A stretch of 64,000 bases of DNA, from the NCBI RefSeq assembly GCF_003058465.1, contig NZ_CP028901.1, positions 620,001 through 684,000 on the forward strand, given 5' to 3'. The notes beneath the pieces were generated by a model. It made no database searches, had not been told where the DNA came from, and saw only the letters and a program-made list of their open reading frames with translations. The stretch comes from Orrella marina. GTDB taxonomy: Bacteria; Pseudomonadota; Gammaproteobacteria; Burkholderiales; Burkholderiaceae_B. Position numbers and translations under genes: made by a program. Shown here one piece after another: positions 1-8,796 of this stretch; the stretch's first letter is position 1, and every line of letters begins with the position of its first letter.

Positions 1-40
1 ACCTGGCATGACACGCCCGGTTGCCTCGGTCTGGTGCGTG

Positions 41-85
41 CTTTGCGTGCTTTGTGTGCTTTGCGTACCTTGCGTGCCTTGCGGG
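41..85. repeat. Five-copy 9-bp tandem repeat
   Basis: Five consecutive 9-bp units can be read: CTTTGCGTG, CTTTGTGTG, CTTTGCGTA, CCTTGCGTG, CCTTGCGGG. Because the period is a multiple of three, it creates a repetitive Cys-Val-Leu peptide in one frame, which I do not regard as a gene. It is a small direct repeat of unknown role near the window edge. Confidence 0.8.
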
Positions 86-458
86 GCTCGTGAGGTTTCC
101 GTGGAAAGAGTCGGCTGGTCGCGATTGGATCGAGTCATGTCAGGGTTGTCAATGATCAGGAGAAGACCCGCCAAGCATATCAGTCAGGCGCACTGTTGCG
201 CTCATCAGACAGGGTAGTTTTCATGGTGGGAGTCGCTGCTATGACTCTTGCCGGGAGGACGGGAATCGACGCAGTCTGATTCCGTTCAGGGTGCCAGACA
301 GGCACGATGCGCCATATGACTAATTGTGCGTTTCATGGTGTGATGCCAGTTTTGCGGACCGTATGGTGACTAGCCTGTATCTGGCCGCGGTGGCTGTCGT
401 GAGATCGATCCGATCCTTGACACAAGGAGATCCATGTGTCCAAATATATCAACAATTA

Positions 459-476
459 AAACTGATATATCAGTTT
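459..476. promoter_or_regulatory. Perfect 18-bp palindrome, candidate GntR operator
   Basis: AAACTGATA is followed directly by its exact complement TATCAGTTT. It ends 29 bp before the start codon of the Bug gene at 506, where an operator would overlap the core promoter. A FadR-C-type GntR regulator is encoded just downstream (1489-2175), and such regulators bind short palindromes, so it is the natural candidate ligand. Binding is inferred. Confidence 0.5.
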
Positions 477-505
477 ACAACGAGCGAAACCGGAGGAGAA
501 CGGAA

Positions 506-1464
506 ATGAAACTAAAGTGTCTTGCAGTTCTGGCGGGAAGTCTGTTGATCTCAGGCGCAGCGATTGCCGAGTATCCGGAGCGTCCGATCAAGCTGATCAT
601 TGGCTACAGTCCGGGTGGAGCAGCGGACGCGGTCGCGCGGATCTACAGCGCGGCGCTTGCGGACAAGCTGGGTCAGCCTGTCGTGATCGAGAACCGTCCC
701 GGTGCAGGCAGCACGATCTCCTCGGCTGCGATTGCAAAAGCCGATCCCGATGGTTACACGCTGGGCATGGCCAGCGGCACGTTGTACGGGATCGATAAAT
801 ACGTCTACAACGTTTCATACTCTCCGGATGATTTCACACCGATCATGCGCCTTTCTATGTCTCCGCTGATTCTGGCCGTTGGCGCGGAAAGTGACATCAA
901 TACTTTCCCGGAGTTTTTTGAGAAAGCGAAAGCAAACCCCGGCACGATGTTTTACTCCTCGTCAGGGATAGGTGGGTCACCTCAGACGTCATCGCTGGTC
1001 CTTGAGAACGCGATCGGTACCGAATTCACGCACGTTCCCTACAAAGGGGGAGCCCGGCCTTGCTGGCAGTTGCGGCGGGGGATGTGGACTTCTCGTTTGG
1101 TACGGCAGCATCTGTGCTGCCGCTCGGCCTGGGCGGGAAAGTGAAGATGCTGGGCATATCGTCAGCCGAACGCTCAAAAATTGCCCCAGACGTTCCGACA
1201 ATCGCTGAGCAGGGGCTGCCTGACTTTGAGTTCAGCTTCTGGTTTGGTTTGTTCGGTCCGGCCGGCCTGCCTGATGCGATCAGGGATAAACTGGCCGAGG
1301 CATCGATCGAGATTCTCAGCAGCGAAGAGATTCAGGAACGAATGGTCAAGGCCGGAAATGAGGCTGCGCCAATGGAGTCTTCCGAAGCGTTCTACCAGTG
1401 GGCAAAGAGCAATGGCGAGTTCGCGCTCGAACGACTGGAAAGTACCGGTGCCAAGCCCAAGTGA
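506..1464 (+). pseudogene. Bug/TctC-family receptor, frameshifted
   Basis: Periplasmic solute-binding receptor of the tripartite tricarboxylate transporter family. The start ATG at 506 follows a GGAGGAG site and opens a signal peptide (MKLKCLAVLAGSLL..., cleavage probably after AIA). The N-terminal half has the family pattern YPERPIKLIIGYSPGG and ENRPGAGST. At about 1046-1050 a run of five G breaks the frame after HVPYKGG. The C-terminal half continues in the next frame from about 1051 (SPALLAVAAGDVDF) and ends at 1464 with a normal family C-terminus. One extra G would restore an ordinary protein of about 319 residues. In the native frame translation stops at 1144. Either a young pseudogene or a homopolymer sequencing error. 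Confidence 0.85.
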
Positions 1465-1488
1465 TTCCAGGTATCTGATGGAGGATTT

Positions 1489-2175
1489 GTGAAGCGAGAG
1501 GCAAGTACTGAGTGTGGGCAGACAAGCCTCCAGGAGCGGATAAGAAGTCAGATCGAGTCGGATATTCTGGGTGGCAGACGGCCACCCGGAAGCACGATTG
1601 ACGAGAAAGACGTCGCTGCAGCGTTCAACGCTTCACGTACTCCTGTCAGAGAGGCTTTGATTGCGCTCTCGGCTCGCGGTCTGGTGACGATCGCTGCGCG
1701 TTCCGGTATTTACGTTCGCAAGGCGAGTATGGCTGAGCTGGTCAGTGCGCTGGAGGCGATTTGCGAGCTCGAAGCCGTGGTTGCAGGTCTCGCAGCGAAG
1801 AGAGCCACGAAATCCGACATTGACCGCATGCGACTCGCGCTCGCAGAAGGAGGCCAGGCCGCCGAGATGCAGGATATCCAGGGGTATCGCGATGCCAACA
1901 CGCGACTTCACGAGGCGATTCATCAGGCAGCAGGAAACGCGGTGCTAGCTGATCATATCCGGAACTCGCGTAGTCTGCTGGTAGCGTATCGTTATCGCAG
2001 TTTCGAAGTTCCAGGGCGTTTGAATATCTCCCATGATGAGCACTCGCAGATTGTTCATGCAATTGAGCAAGGAGAGACCTCGCTTGCCCAGTCATGCATG
2101 CGGGTGCACATCAGCAGGGGAGGCGACGCCATGATTGCATTGCTACGCTCCAGTACGGACGCGCTTGATCAATAA
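1489..2175 (+). CDS. GntR-family regulator, FadR-C (FCR) type
   Basis: Transcription factor of 228 residues. The GTG start at 1489 is preceded by GGAGG and lies 24 bp after the Bug stop, so the two are probably cotranscribed. Residues about 15-75 form the winged helix-turn-helix (LGGRRPPGSTIDEKDVAAAF and SRTPVREALIALSARGLV are typical). Residues about 90-220 form the all-helical effector domain with the FCD-type histidines (RLHEAIH, ISHDEH, MRVHISRG). FCR regulators usually respond to an organic acid handled by the adjacent genes. Here it likely controls the receptor at 506 and perhaps itself through the palindrome at 459-476. Confidence 0.9.
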   Translation: MKREASTECGQTSLQERIRSQIESDILGGRRPPGSTIDEKDVAAAFNASRTPVREALIALSARGLVTIAARSGIYVRKASMAELVSALEAICELEAVVAGLAAKRATKSDIDRMRLALAEGGQAAEMQDIQGYRDANTRLHEAIHQAAGNAVLADHIRNSRSLLVAYRYRSFEVPGRLNISHDEHSQIVHAIEQGETSLAQSCMRVHISRGGDAMIALLRSSTDALDQ

Positions 2176-2279
2176 TGCCTTTCTCTTTCTGTATGTCGAA
2201 CCTGCCAGATCCTCGTGGCAGTCAGCTGATACTTGAGTCGTAAAAGTATCGAAGAAAACAAACTGATAAGGAAACTGGT

Positions 2280-2552
2280 ATGGGGCTTCCCGAGCTCAAA
2301 CTAGAAGGAGCGCTTGCCACAACATGTCTGATGCGTGCGGACCAGGCAAATCGCCCCGGTCCCGATGATCTTGCCGCTTTGCTTGAGCGTATTGAAACGG
2401 TCAACTGCACTGAGCAAGTCCGTGTGCTGCAATTGACATCAATAAGACTGGAGGCACCAGAACAGTGGGCTTTGCTCTCTGTTTCGGGCACAGTACACCC
2501 GTTCTTGCCAAACCGTACCAAACCGTACCGAACCATACCGAACAAGTACTGA
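2280..2552 (+). pseudogene. 5' stub of an enoyl-CoA hydratase gene
   Basis: The ATG at 2280 follows AAGGAAACT, a plausible ribosome binding site. The first 55 or so residues look like the start of an enoyl-CoA hydratase/isomerase: LKLEGALATTCLMRADQAN corresponds to the usual first beta-strand and NRP segment, and DDLAALLERIE...VRVLQLTS to the following helix and strand. The similarity then stops before the oxyanion-hole region, and the frame runs into a 10-bp repeat and ends at 2552. The rest of the gene (about 200 residues) is missing. Most likely a deletion remnant. The family match is by eye. Confidence 0.6.
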
Positions 2553-2558
2553 ACAAGT
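2511..2558. repeat. 10-bp degenerate tandem repeat
   Basis: Three consecutive units (AACCGTACCA, AACCGTACCG, AACCATACCG) are followed by two looser units based on GAACAAGT. The repeat lies exactly between the truncated hydratase stub and the quinone oxidoreductase start at 2568, so it may mark the deletion junction. Confidence 0.8.
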
Positions 2559-2567
2559 GAGACAAGC

Positions 2568-3554
2568 ATGATTAAGGCACACGCCATCCGTATTGATCAG
2601 CACGGCGGTGCGGATCGCCTTCAACTGAAAGAAATCAACATTGAATCACCAGCCAGTCAGGAGGTACTGGTGCGCAACACCTCCATTGGTGTGAACTATG
2701 CGGACATCTATGAACGTGAAGGCGATCATGGTGGTCCCCATAGCGCCCGCAAAATGCCCATTACGCTTGGACGAACGGCAGCAGGCATCGTGCAGAGTAC
2801 CGGGGCGGCGGTGGCCGGGTTAAAACCTGGTGATCGCGTTGGCTACATTGCGCCAGACAGCTATGCAACGCACACCCTTGTGTCAGCCAGCAGGGTCGTG
2901 AAGATACCTGACCATGTGGCAGATGATGTCGTGGGTGGCTATCTGCTGCGGGGGCTCACAGCAGAGTATCTGCTATGTCGCCTGTATCCGGTTAGTGAGC
3001 GTTCGACCGTTTTGGTTCATGCTGCTGCGGGTGGTATGGGTCTGCTGCTTGGGCAGTGGAGTGCCAGACTCGGAGCGCGTGTGATTGGCACGGTTGGTAG
3101 TCAGGCCAAGGCCGAGATGGCGCTTCAACATGGTTATGACGCTGTGATCAACTATTCGACCGAGAATTTTGTTACCAGAGTTCTGGAGCTGACTGATGGC
3201 CGCGGAGCGGACGTGATCTATGACGGGGTTGGTAAGGCAACTTTCAGGGGGTCCCTGGACTGTGTCAAACCCAGAGGGATGGTGATCAGTTACGGAACGG
3301 CCTCGGGTAATGTCGGGGAGTTCGACTTGCAGCTCTTGCACTCAAAGTCAATCATCGTTACCCGTCCAACCTTGCGCAGCTGGATCAGTGACCCGGATGA
3401 ACTTGCCCAGGCTGCCCGCGCTTTCTTTGACGTACTCGCAAGCGGGACTGTGAAGACTCCGATCGGTGCTCGTTTGCCCCTTGCAGAAGCCGCAACAGCG
3501 CACCGTCAGCTCGAGTCCAGGCAGTTATCGGCACCTGTTGTGCTTGTGCCCTGA
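2568..3554 (+). CDS. NADPH:quinone oxidoreductase (zeta-crystallin type)
   Basis: Medium-chain dehydrogenase/reductase of 328 residues, close to the usual 325 for QorA. The N-terminal GroES-like domain contains IGVNYADIYEREG, the family hallmark. The Rossmann domain has VHAAAGGMGLLLGQWSARLGA for NADPH binding. No zinc ligands are seen, as expected for the quinone reductase branch. It probably reduces quinones or activated enones with NADPH in the cytoplasm. It follows the hydratase stub by 15 bp and precedes a glutathione S-transferase by 60 bp on the same strand. The ribosome binding site is weak. Confidence 0.9.
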   Translation: MIKAHAIRIDQHGGADRLQLKEINIESPASQEVLVRNTSIGVNYADIYEREGDHGGPHSARKMPITLGRTAAGIVQSTGAAVAGLKPGDRVGYIAPDSYATHTLVSASRVVKIPDHVADDVVGGYLLRGLTAEYLLCRLYPVSERSTVLVHAAAGGMGLLLGQWSARLGARVIGTVGSQAKAEMALQHGYDAVINYSTENFVTRVLELTDGRGADVIYDGVGKATFRGSLDCVKPRGMVISYGTASGNVGEFDLQLLHSKSIIVTRPTLRSWISDPDELAQAARAFFDVLASGTVKTPIGARLPLAEAATAHRQLESRQLSAPVVLVP

Positions 3555-3614
3555 TTTTCACGCTGAGTGGTCTTGATCGAAGTTTGAATCAACAGAAATT
3601 TTCAAGGAGATGTC

Positions 3615-4340
3615 ATGTCACTCGTGCTCTATCACGGCTGGACATCCAGTGCGTCGCGACGAGTCCGGTTGTTCCTGGAAGAGAAAGGCCTCACTTACGA
3701 GTCTCACGAGATTGATCTGGCTGCTCAGCAGCAGCATAGTCCGGAGTACCTTCGGATCAATCCCAACGGGGTGATACCCGCCATCATTCATGATGGACGT
3801 GCGTTGCATGAAAGCGCGACCATTTGTGAGTATATCGATGAGGTCTTTCCAGAGCCCCCACTATGCCCCTCAGACCCGTATGATCGGGCCAGGATGCGTA
3901 ACTGGGTGCGTCATGTCGATGGGTTGATTGGCAATCTGATCCGCTTTAACTGGCGGCACCGTATTCAGAAACGGGCCGAGTCGATGAGTGATGAAGAACT
4001 GGAGCAGATGATTGCCCGGATTCCGAGCCCAGAGCGCCGGGAAGCGTGGCGACGTGTTGCACGAAATCCTTACACGGAGACTGAGCTTGCTCAATCGCGG
4101 TCAAATCTGGAAGCATTGGTCCGGGAGATGGAATCGATGATGACAGGAGGCTGGCTGATCGGTGGAGCGTATTCTCTTGCCGACATCGCTGTTGTGCCGT
4201 TCATTGCGCGCATCAGTGAAGAGATTTCGCCATCTGCCGTCACCCAGGCTGTGAATCCGAAAGTCACAAAGTGGTGGGCGGCCATCCAGGCTCGACCAGC
4301 ATTCGAGCGCGCCCGAATCGACCCGTTTATGACGGCGTAA
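3615..4340 (+). CDS. Glutathione S-transferase family protein
   Basis: Cytosolic protein of 241 residues with the two-domain GST fold. The N-terminal thioredoxin-like domain has LYHGWTSSASRRVRLFLEEKG (the Ser-rich loop that activates glutathione) and the cis-Pro and Glu-Ser elements NPNGVIPAIIHDGRALHESATICEYID. The C-terminal helical domain (from about residue 90) contains GGAYSLADIAVVPFIARI, the conserved capping motif. AAGGAG lies before the ATG. Pairing with a quinone reductase suggests handling of electrophilic intermediates, or a maleylacetoacetate-isomerase-like role. The substrate cannot be read from sequence. Confidence 0.9.
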   Translation: MSLVLYHGWTSSASRRVRLFLEEKGLTYESHEIDLAAQQQHSPEYLRINPNGVIPAIIHDGRALHESATICEYIDEVFPEPPLCPSDPYDRARMRNWVRHVDGLIGNLIRFNWRHRIQKRAESMSDEELEQMIARIPSPERREAWRRVARNPYTETELAQSRSNLEALVREMESMMTGGWLIGGAYSLADIAVVPFIARISEEISPSAVTQAVNPKVTKWWAAIQARPAFERARIDPFMTA

Positions 4341-4470
4341 AGCATATGTCAGGCAGTGGTTGGCGAATCTTTGGCTAGTGGCTGACTCGGGATCCATGAC
4401 GACTTTGCGTGCAATGCGGGGCTGTGCCGGCTTCAGATGGCGCATGTTCCCTGGCACCATCTCAATAGAC

Positions 4471-5703
4471 TCAGGCGTGTTTGCTGTCCTGTTCCCGCTG
4501 TCTTTGTCTGAGCCACAGGATTAGTCGGTCTGCTGGAAGCGGTCGAGAAAAGTAGTAGCCTTGTCCGATCTTGCACCCCAGGTCCGTCAGGTAAGTTGCA
4601 TCTTCGATGGTTTCAATGCCTTCGGCGACTGTGGTGATGCGCAGTCGCTTGGCCACATTGATGATGGAATCCAGAACAATGGCTGGACGAGACTGAGTTG
4701 ACGCGTCATGAATGAAGGAGCGGTCAATCTTGAGTTCAGTCACAGGTAAGGTTCTGAGCTGCTTCAAGGACGTGAAGCCTGTTCCGAAATCATCCAGAGA
4801 AACTCCAAATCCTGCAATACGAAGCCGGGTCAGCGCCTCCAGCAGTTCGAGATCATTGGCAACAAACGTTGTTTCGGTCAGTTCGAGCAAGATCTGTGAT
4901 GGCAGAATCCAGCGAGAATCCAGAATTTCTCTCCAGCGATTGATGTTCTCGCTGTCTTGCAGGGAAGTGGCGGAAATGTTCACGCTCAGACGCAGGGAGG
5001 GCAGATCTCTGGGCCAGGCAACGATGAGGTCACAGGCTTGCGCCAGAACCTGACATGTCAGGGCATCCATCAGGCCGTAAGCCTGCACTTGATCGATAAA
5101 CTGGCCGGGCTGCAAAAGACCCCACTGAGGCGTTTGCCAGCGAACCAGGGTTTCAGCCCCGCTGAACTGATCCGTCTGAAGATCGATTTTTGGCTGAAAA
5201 CAGGTGATGAACTCATGGTTTTTCAGCCCCTCGACAATGGACTCCTGCGTCACGCTAGTGGATTCCATCAGTGCACTGACGGAGCAGCCCCGGGTATGTG
5301 CGGACTTACGCGGAGGGTCGAGCAACATCAGCTTGAGTGCCGTCGTGTCAATTGGTTTGGGAAGGCAGCCAGCGATTCTGGTCCCTGACTGTTGCAAGAC
5401 CCGCAAACTGGATTGGTATATATCGGCTGGCAGAGCCGAGGTCAGCACGATGGTGCCGAGACGGTCAGCCGCTGCAATTTTCAGGAACGCCAGTCCATCC
5501 ATGCCTTCTAGTCTGAGGTCGCAGATCGTGGCATCAAAGTAGCCTGGCTGGCTGTTCAGACAGGTGAGCACCTCTTCTGCACTGGCGGCCTGTGTGATAC
5601 GAGTCACGCCAATGGACCGAAGTGCAGCGACCGCAGCCATGCGCTGAAACTCATTGTCCTCCAGAACGAGTACGTGAGGATTGTATGTATGGATGAGAGA
5701 CAT
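4471..5703 (-). CDS. Response regulator with EAL phosphodiesterase domain
   Basis: A 410-residue cytoplasmic signalling protein. Residues about 8-130 are a CheY-like receiver with the acidic pair (LEDNE), the phospho-acceptor Asp in ICDLRLEGMDG and the Lys in LPKP. Residues about 155-400 are an EAL domain for cyclic-di-GMP hydrolysis. The signature motif reads ETLVRW rather than EALVRW, and the metal and catalytic motifs LTET, SLDDFGTGFTSL, LKIDRSF and VAEGIE are intact, so activity is likely. It lies 96 bp downstream of the sensor kinase at 5800-7458 on the same strand, so the kinase is the probable phospho-donor. No PilZ or output DNA-binding domain. Confidence 0.93.
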   Translation of the reverse strand: MSLIHTYNPHVLVLEDNEFQRMAAVAALRSIGVTRITQAASAEEVLTCLNSQPGYFDATICDLRLEGMDGLAFLKIAAADRLGTIVLTSALPADIYQSSLRVLQQSGTRIAGCLPKPIDTTALKLMLLDPPRKSAHTRGCSVSALMESTSVTQESIVEGLKNHEFITCFQPKIDLQTDQFSGAETLVRWQTPQWGLLQPGQFIDQVQAYGLMDALTCQVLAQACDLIVAWPRDLPSLRLSVNISATSLQDSENINRWREILDSRWILPSQILLELTETTFVANDLELLEALTRLRIAGFGVSLDDFGTGFTSLKQLRTLPVTELKIDRSFIHDASTQSRPAIVLDSIINVAKRLRITTVAEGIETIEDATYLTDLGCKIGQGYYFSRPLPADRLILWLRQRQREQDSKHA

Positions 5704-5799
5704 GGCTGTGGGGGAGTGTGAGTTAAAGAGTCAGGCATTGCTGGGGCTTGACCAGGCGTGAAGGGCTGGCGATGCGGGTTATACGGTGGTGCAACAGTT

Positions 5800-7458
5800 T
5801 CAATCGTGAGCGACTGGTCTCAATGGCAAATTCACTGTGAATGTTGTTCCGATTCCCGGTCGGGATACCATTGAAATCTGGCCCTGCATCAACTGCACAA
5901 GCTGTCTGACGATCGCCAGGCCCAGGCCAAATCCTTCTGTCTGCTCATGTCCACTTGAACTAGACTGGAAGAATCGGTCAAACACTGTGGACTGGTGTTC
6001 TTCAGAAATGCCTCGACCTGTGTCGCGAACCTGGATTATGAGCTCACCAGGTCCCGTACCCGCCAGTACAGTCACGCTACCCTTGGGGGTGAACTTGATG
6101 GCGTTATGAATCAGGTTGTGCAGAATCTGTAGCAGCTTGACTCGATCACAGGTGTATTTTTGTGGGACGTCCGGGGCGACTTCCAGGGTCAGGCTGAGTC
6201 CTTTTGCGCGTGCACTTTGCTGGTGGGAATCGATCGCCTCCTGAAGCAGACGTCTCAGATCCTCATCCTTGAGAGCCAGATCCATCTGGCCTTTCTCGAT
6301 CCGGTTCAGTGCCAGGATTGAGTTCACCAGCGAGAGCAGGTGCGAGCCGCTTTGCTGAATGTTGCGTAAAAATCCCGCTTTCTCCGGATTTGTTTCCTGG
6401 ATCTCGAGCAGTTCGGCATAGCCGAGAATGCCATTGATCGGGGTGCGAAGCTCGTGCGACACATTTGACAAAAACTCGGACTTGGCGCTGTTGGCCTGAA
6501 CGGCCTCCTGCCTGCTTTCGTGAATCTTGTCGACAAACCGACCTACGACAAACGCAAACCCGTAGATGACCAGAGAAAGCAGGGTGGCAAGGACGTAGAT
6601 CTGGGACTGCATCTCGTGAAACGGTGCCAGTTCTTCCCCCAGATCCACGCCGACCGCGACCACAAGTGGCATACGGTCAAGCATCTGGTATGACCAGATG
6701 CGATTGACCTTGTCAATCTCGCTGGAGGCTTCAAATATGCCCTCGGACAGGCCATTTTTCATCATTGTCTGAAAGACGACTGAATCCGAGACATCGACTC
6801 CTATGGCCTGGTCAGATCCAGTGCGTCGAACCAGGATCAGACCGTCGGTGCGGGTCAGGCTGATCACGCTTTGCTCGTTCAGGCTGAGAGAACCATAGAC
6901 ATCGGTGAAGTAATAGGGGTCCATCGAGACAACGACCACACCGCCGAATGTTCCTTCATCTGTATTGATGCGTCGTGTGAACTGGATCGAGGCTTTGCCA
7001 GATACCCGGCCTACCACCGGCTTACCGATGTAGAGCTGCTCCGAGTCCTGGTCGAGATGCACCTTGATGTGTTCCCGGTCAGACAGATTGACGCGTTCAA
7101 AGGAGCGAGTTGACAGCGCGACATCTGCATTCGCATCGACAACCGTAAAGAGTGTAAAGATGTCTTCAGTCAGTGCCTTGTCCTGGACCATCTGGTTCAG
7201 GTCCAGGGCCATTGCCTGACGCTGGAACTCACGCTTTATATAGATTGCAGCCTGATCTGCGAGCTGGATTGTGCGGGTAGCGTGGGCGTGAAGAGAGCGG
7301 GTCACTGATACGAGATTGCGCTGAGTCATCTGCATATGCATGTCTCTGGCCAGGTGCAATTGATACAGCGTGATGGTCCACAGCCCGACTGTAAGGGCTG
7401 TGGCTAGCAGATAAGCCAGCGTTCGCGCTCGGGAAGAAGGAGGCGAGGAAGGTGTCAT
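5800..7458 (-). CDS. Membrane sensor histidine kinase with Cache-like domain
   Basis: A 552-residue inner-membrane kinase. Transmembrane helix 1 is about residues 13-33. A periplasmic region of about 240 residues has the double-Cache layout (LFTVVDANADVALSTRSF, GKPVVGRVSGKASIQFTRRI), and helix 2 is near residues 285-308. The HisKA motif FLSNVSHELRTPINGILGY puts the phospho-acceptor His near residue 334. The ATPase domain has the N box HNLIHNAIKFTPKG, the G1 box DTGRGIS and the G2 box GFGLGLAIV. There is no receiver, so the signal should pass to the separate receiver-EAL protein downstream. Such Cache domains often bind small organic ligands, but the ligand here is unknown. Confidence 0.93.
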   Translation of the reverse strand: MTPSSPPSSRARTLAYLLATALTVGLWTITLYQLHLARDMHMQMTQRNLVSVTRSLHAHATRTIQLADQAAIYIKREFQRQAMALDLNQMVQDKALTEDIFTLFTVVDANADVALSTRSFERVNLSDREHIKVHLDQDSEQLYIGKPVVGRVSGKASIQFTRRINTDEGTFGGVVVVSMDPYYFTDVYGSLSLNEQSVISLTRTDGLILVRRTGSDQAIGVDVSDSVVFQTMMKNGLSEGIFEASSEIDKVNRIWSYQMLDRMPLVVAVGVDLGEELAPFHEMQSQIYVLATLLSLVIYGFAFVVGRFVDKIHESRQEAVQANSAKSEFLSNVSHELRTPINGILGYAELLEIQETNPEKAGFLRNIQQSGSHLLSLVNSILALNRIEKGQMDLALKDEDLRRLLQEAIDSHQQSARAKGLSLTLEVAPDVPQKYTCDRVKLLQILHNLIHNAIKFTPKGSVTVLAGTGPGELIIQVRDTGRGISEEHQSTVFDRFFQSSSSGHEQTEGFGLGLAIVRQLVQLMQGQISMVSRPGIGTTFTVNLPLRPVAHD

Positions 7459-7589
7459 GTGTCAGATGGAATCCATGGCATGGGGCGAACGCTCTCAAGC
7501 GCTAAAGCCTGATCCATAGGACTCGTCAAATACCTGAAGGCTGAGTCTGGAGGAAAAACCGGATCAGGAAGAGGCTGCAGGAGCATGGA

Positions 7590-7690
7590 GCATCAATAAA
7601 AATGTGAATTTTAGTGAAAAAAATAACAAATTCATTTTATGTGGTTATGGGTTGATTTTGTGAGTGAAATGCTCAAATTTGCACCTGATC
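7590..7690. other. AT-rich patch, possible unwinding element
   Basis: This stretch stands out from the GC-rich surroundings by its runs of A and T (for example AGTGAAAAAAATAACAAATT near 7612). It lies about 260 bp left of the first DnaA-box pair. In an origin such a patch would be the duplex unwinding element. It could equally be the promoter region of the kinase operon at 7458, which lies about 130 bp away on the minus strand. Confidence 0.35.
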
Positions 7691-7820
7691 AACTCTGGAA
7701 GTGATGCTGACCGGTGTCTGTCTCGTCCAGGCAACATTTTGTGATCGCCCCGGGTTGCAGATACGATGTGACTGCTCGAATTTGTTTGCTGGTCCTGCTG
7801 CGTCAGAGAACGGCTTGTGC

Positions 7821-7874
7821 CTGCCATCCCGCCGCATTGCTGCTTCTGCTCTGAAACGGAGCGGCGGATGGCAG
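7821..7874. repeat. Long imperfect inverted repeat
   Basis: The left arm CTGCCATCCCGCCGC (from 7821) pairs with the right arm GCGGCGGATGGCAG (7861-7874) with a single bulged C. The loop is about 25 bases. No T-run follows on either strand, so it is not a clear terminator. It sits between the AT-rich patch and the DnaA-box repeats. Confidence 0.75.
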
Positions 7875-7946
7875 AGTTTGACCAGGGCAGAGAACTGGTC
7901 GATACATCAATGCATTGCCGCAGTTGCCAAGCCATTTTCCAGAAGG

Positions 7947-7969
7947 TTATGCACAGATGATGGGGATAA
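7947..7969. promoter_or_regulatory. Inverted DnaA-box pair, copy 1
   Basis: TTATGCACA (7947-7955) matches the DnaA-box consensus TTATNCACA. After a 5-bp spacer, TGGGGATAA (7961-7969) is TTATCCCCA on the other strand, one mismatch from TTATCCACA. This copy lies outside the 259-bp array and its flanks are only loosely similar to those of the other copies. Confidence 0.55.
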
Positions 7970-8255
7970 CTACGAACCGAGTTGCGCGGACCGGACAGGA
8001 ATACGCTGACATGGTCGCCAACTTCACCGGGAATCTGCCGGCCAATCTCACTGCTAGCCAGTGAGGCACCCAGAAAAGAGTCTGATGCGTAGTGCGCAGG
8101 ATGAACTCTGGCGATGCGGGTCCTTGATCCCACCGTGGGTCTGCCCGATCATTGTTGATACGGCTACTGTCATCTGATCGCAATAATTGGGCAGATTGTT
8201 CATATCCATTGTGCGACAGACACTTGCAACGCCTGCCAACGGCTTGTCCCAAGGG

Positions 8256-8278
8256 TTATGCACAGATGATGGGGATAA
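8256..8278. promoter_or_regulatory. Inverted DnaA-box pair, copy 2
   Basis: TTATGCACA (8256-8264), a 5-bp GATGA spacer and TGGGGATAA (8270-8278). Identical to copy 1 and embedded in the first 259-bp unit. Confidence 0.6.
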
Positions 8279-8514
8279 CTACGGATGGAACGTCCAGAAG
8301 CTTTGCGGATGGACGTGATGCTCTCTACATGATCTTGCTCAGCCCGTCAAAAAGCACGGGTTAACCCGGTCTGCTCAGGTTTTCATGCGTAGCAGGTCAG
8401 TGTTTGCAGCTTGATCGCTCAGGGGCTGTCACCTGATCGCAATAATTGGGCAGGTTATTCAAATCCTTTGTGCAACGGACACTTGCAGCGTCTGCCAACG
8501 GCTTGTCCCAAGGG

Positions 8515-8537
8515 TTATGCACAGATGATGGGGATAA
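8515..8537. promoter_or_regulatory. Inverted DnaA-box pair, copy 3
   Basis: Same 23-bp arrangement as copies 1 and 2, exactly 259 bp after copy 2, in the second tandem unit. Confidence 0.6.
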
Positions 8538-8773
8538 CTACGGATGGAACGTCTAGAAGCTTTGCGGATGGACGTGATGCTCTTTACATGATCTTGCTCA
8601 GCCCGTCAAAAAGTACGGATTAACCCGGTCTGTTCGGGTTGTCATGCGTAGCGGGTCAGTGTTTGCAGCTTGATCGCTCAGGCGCTGTCACCTGATCGCA
8701 ATAATTGGGCAGGTTGTTCAAATCCTTTGCGCAACGGACACTTGCAGCGTCTGCCAACGGCTTGTCCCAAGGG

Positions 8774-8796
8774 TTATGCACAGATCGTGGGGATAA
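8774..8796. promoter_or_regulatory. Inverted DnaA-box pair, copy 4
   Basis: TTATGCACA and TGGGGATAA are kept with a 5-bp spacer, although the spacer has changed to GATCG and the flanks diverge. Both boxes are kept where the surroundings change, which hints that the pair is the functional part. Confidence 0.6.

Larger units (their letters stand above)
1..505. other. Gene-poor leader region before the first Bug gene
   Basis: No convincing gene is seen. A short open frame at the left edge is Cys/Val-rich only because it crosses a 9-bp repeat at 41-85. The right part (about 430-505) is AT-rich and holds a perfect 18-bp palindrome and the ribosome binding site of the next gene, so it is most likely its promoter and operator region. 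The left part may belong to the 3' flank of a gene outside the window. Confidence 0.6.

Noticed and set aside
8..217. Cys/Val-rich 69-residue frame at the left edge
   Set aside because: It is produced by the 9-bp repeat, with no ribosome binding site and no recognisable fold.
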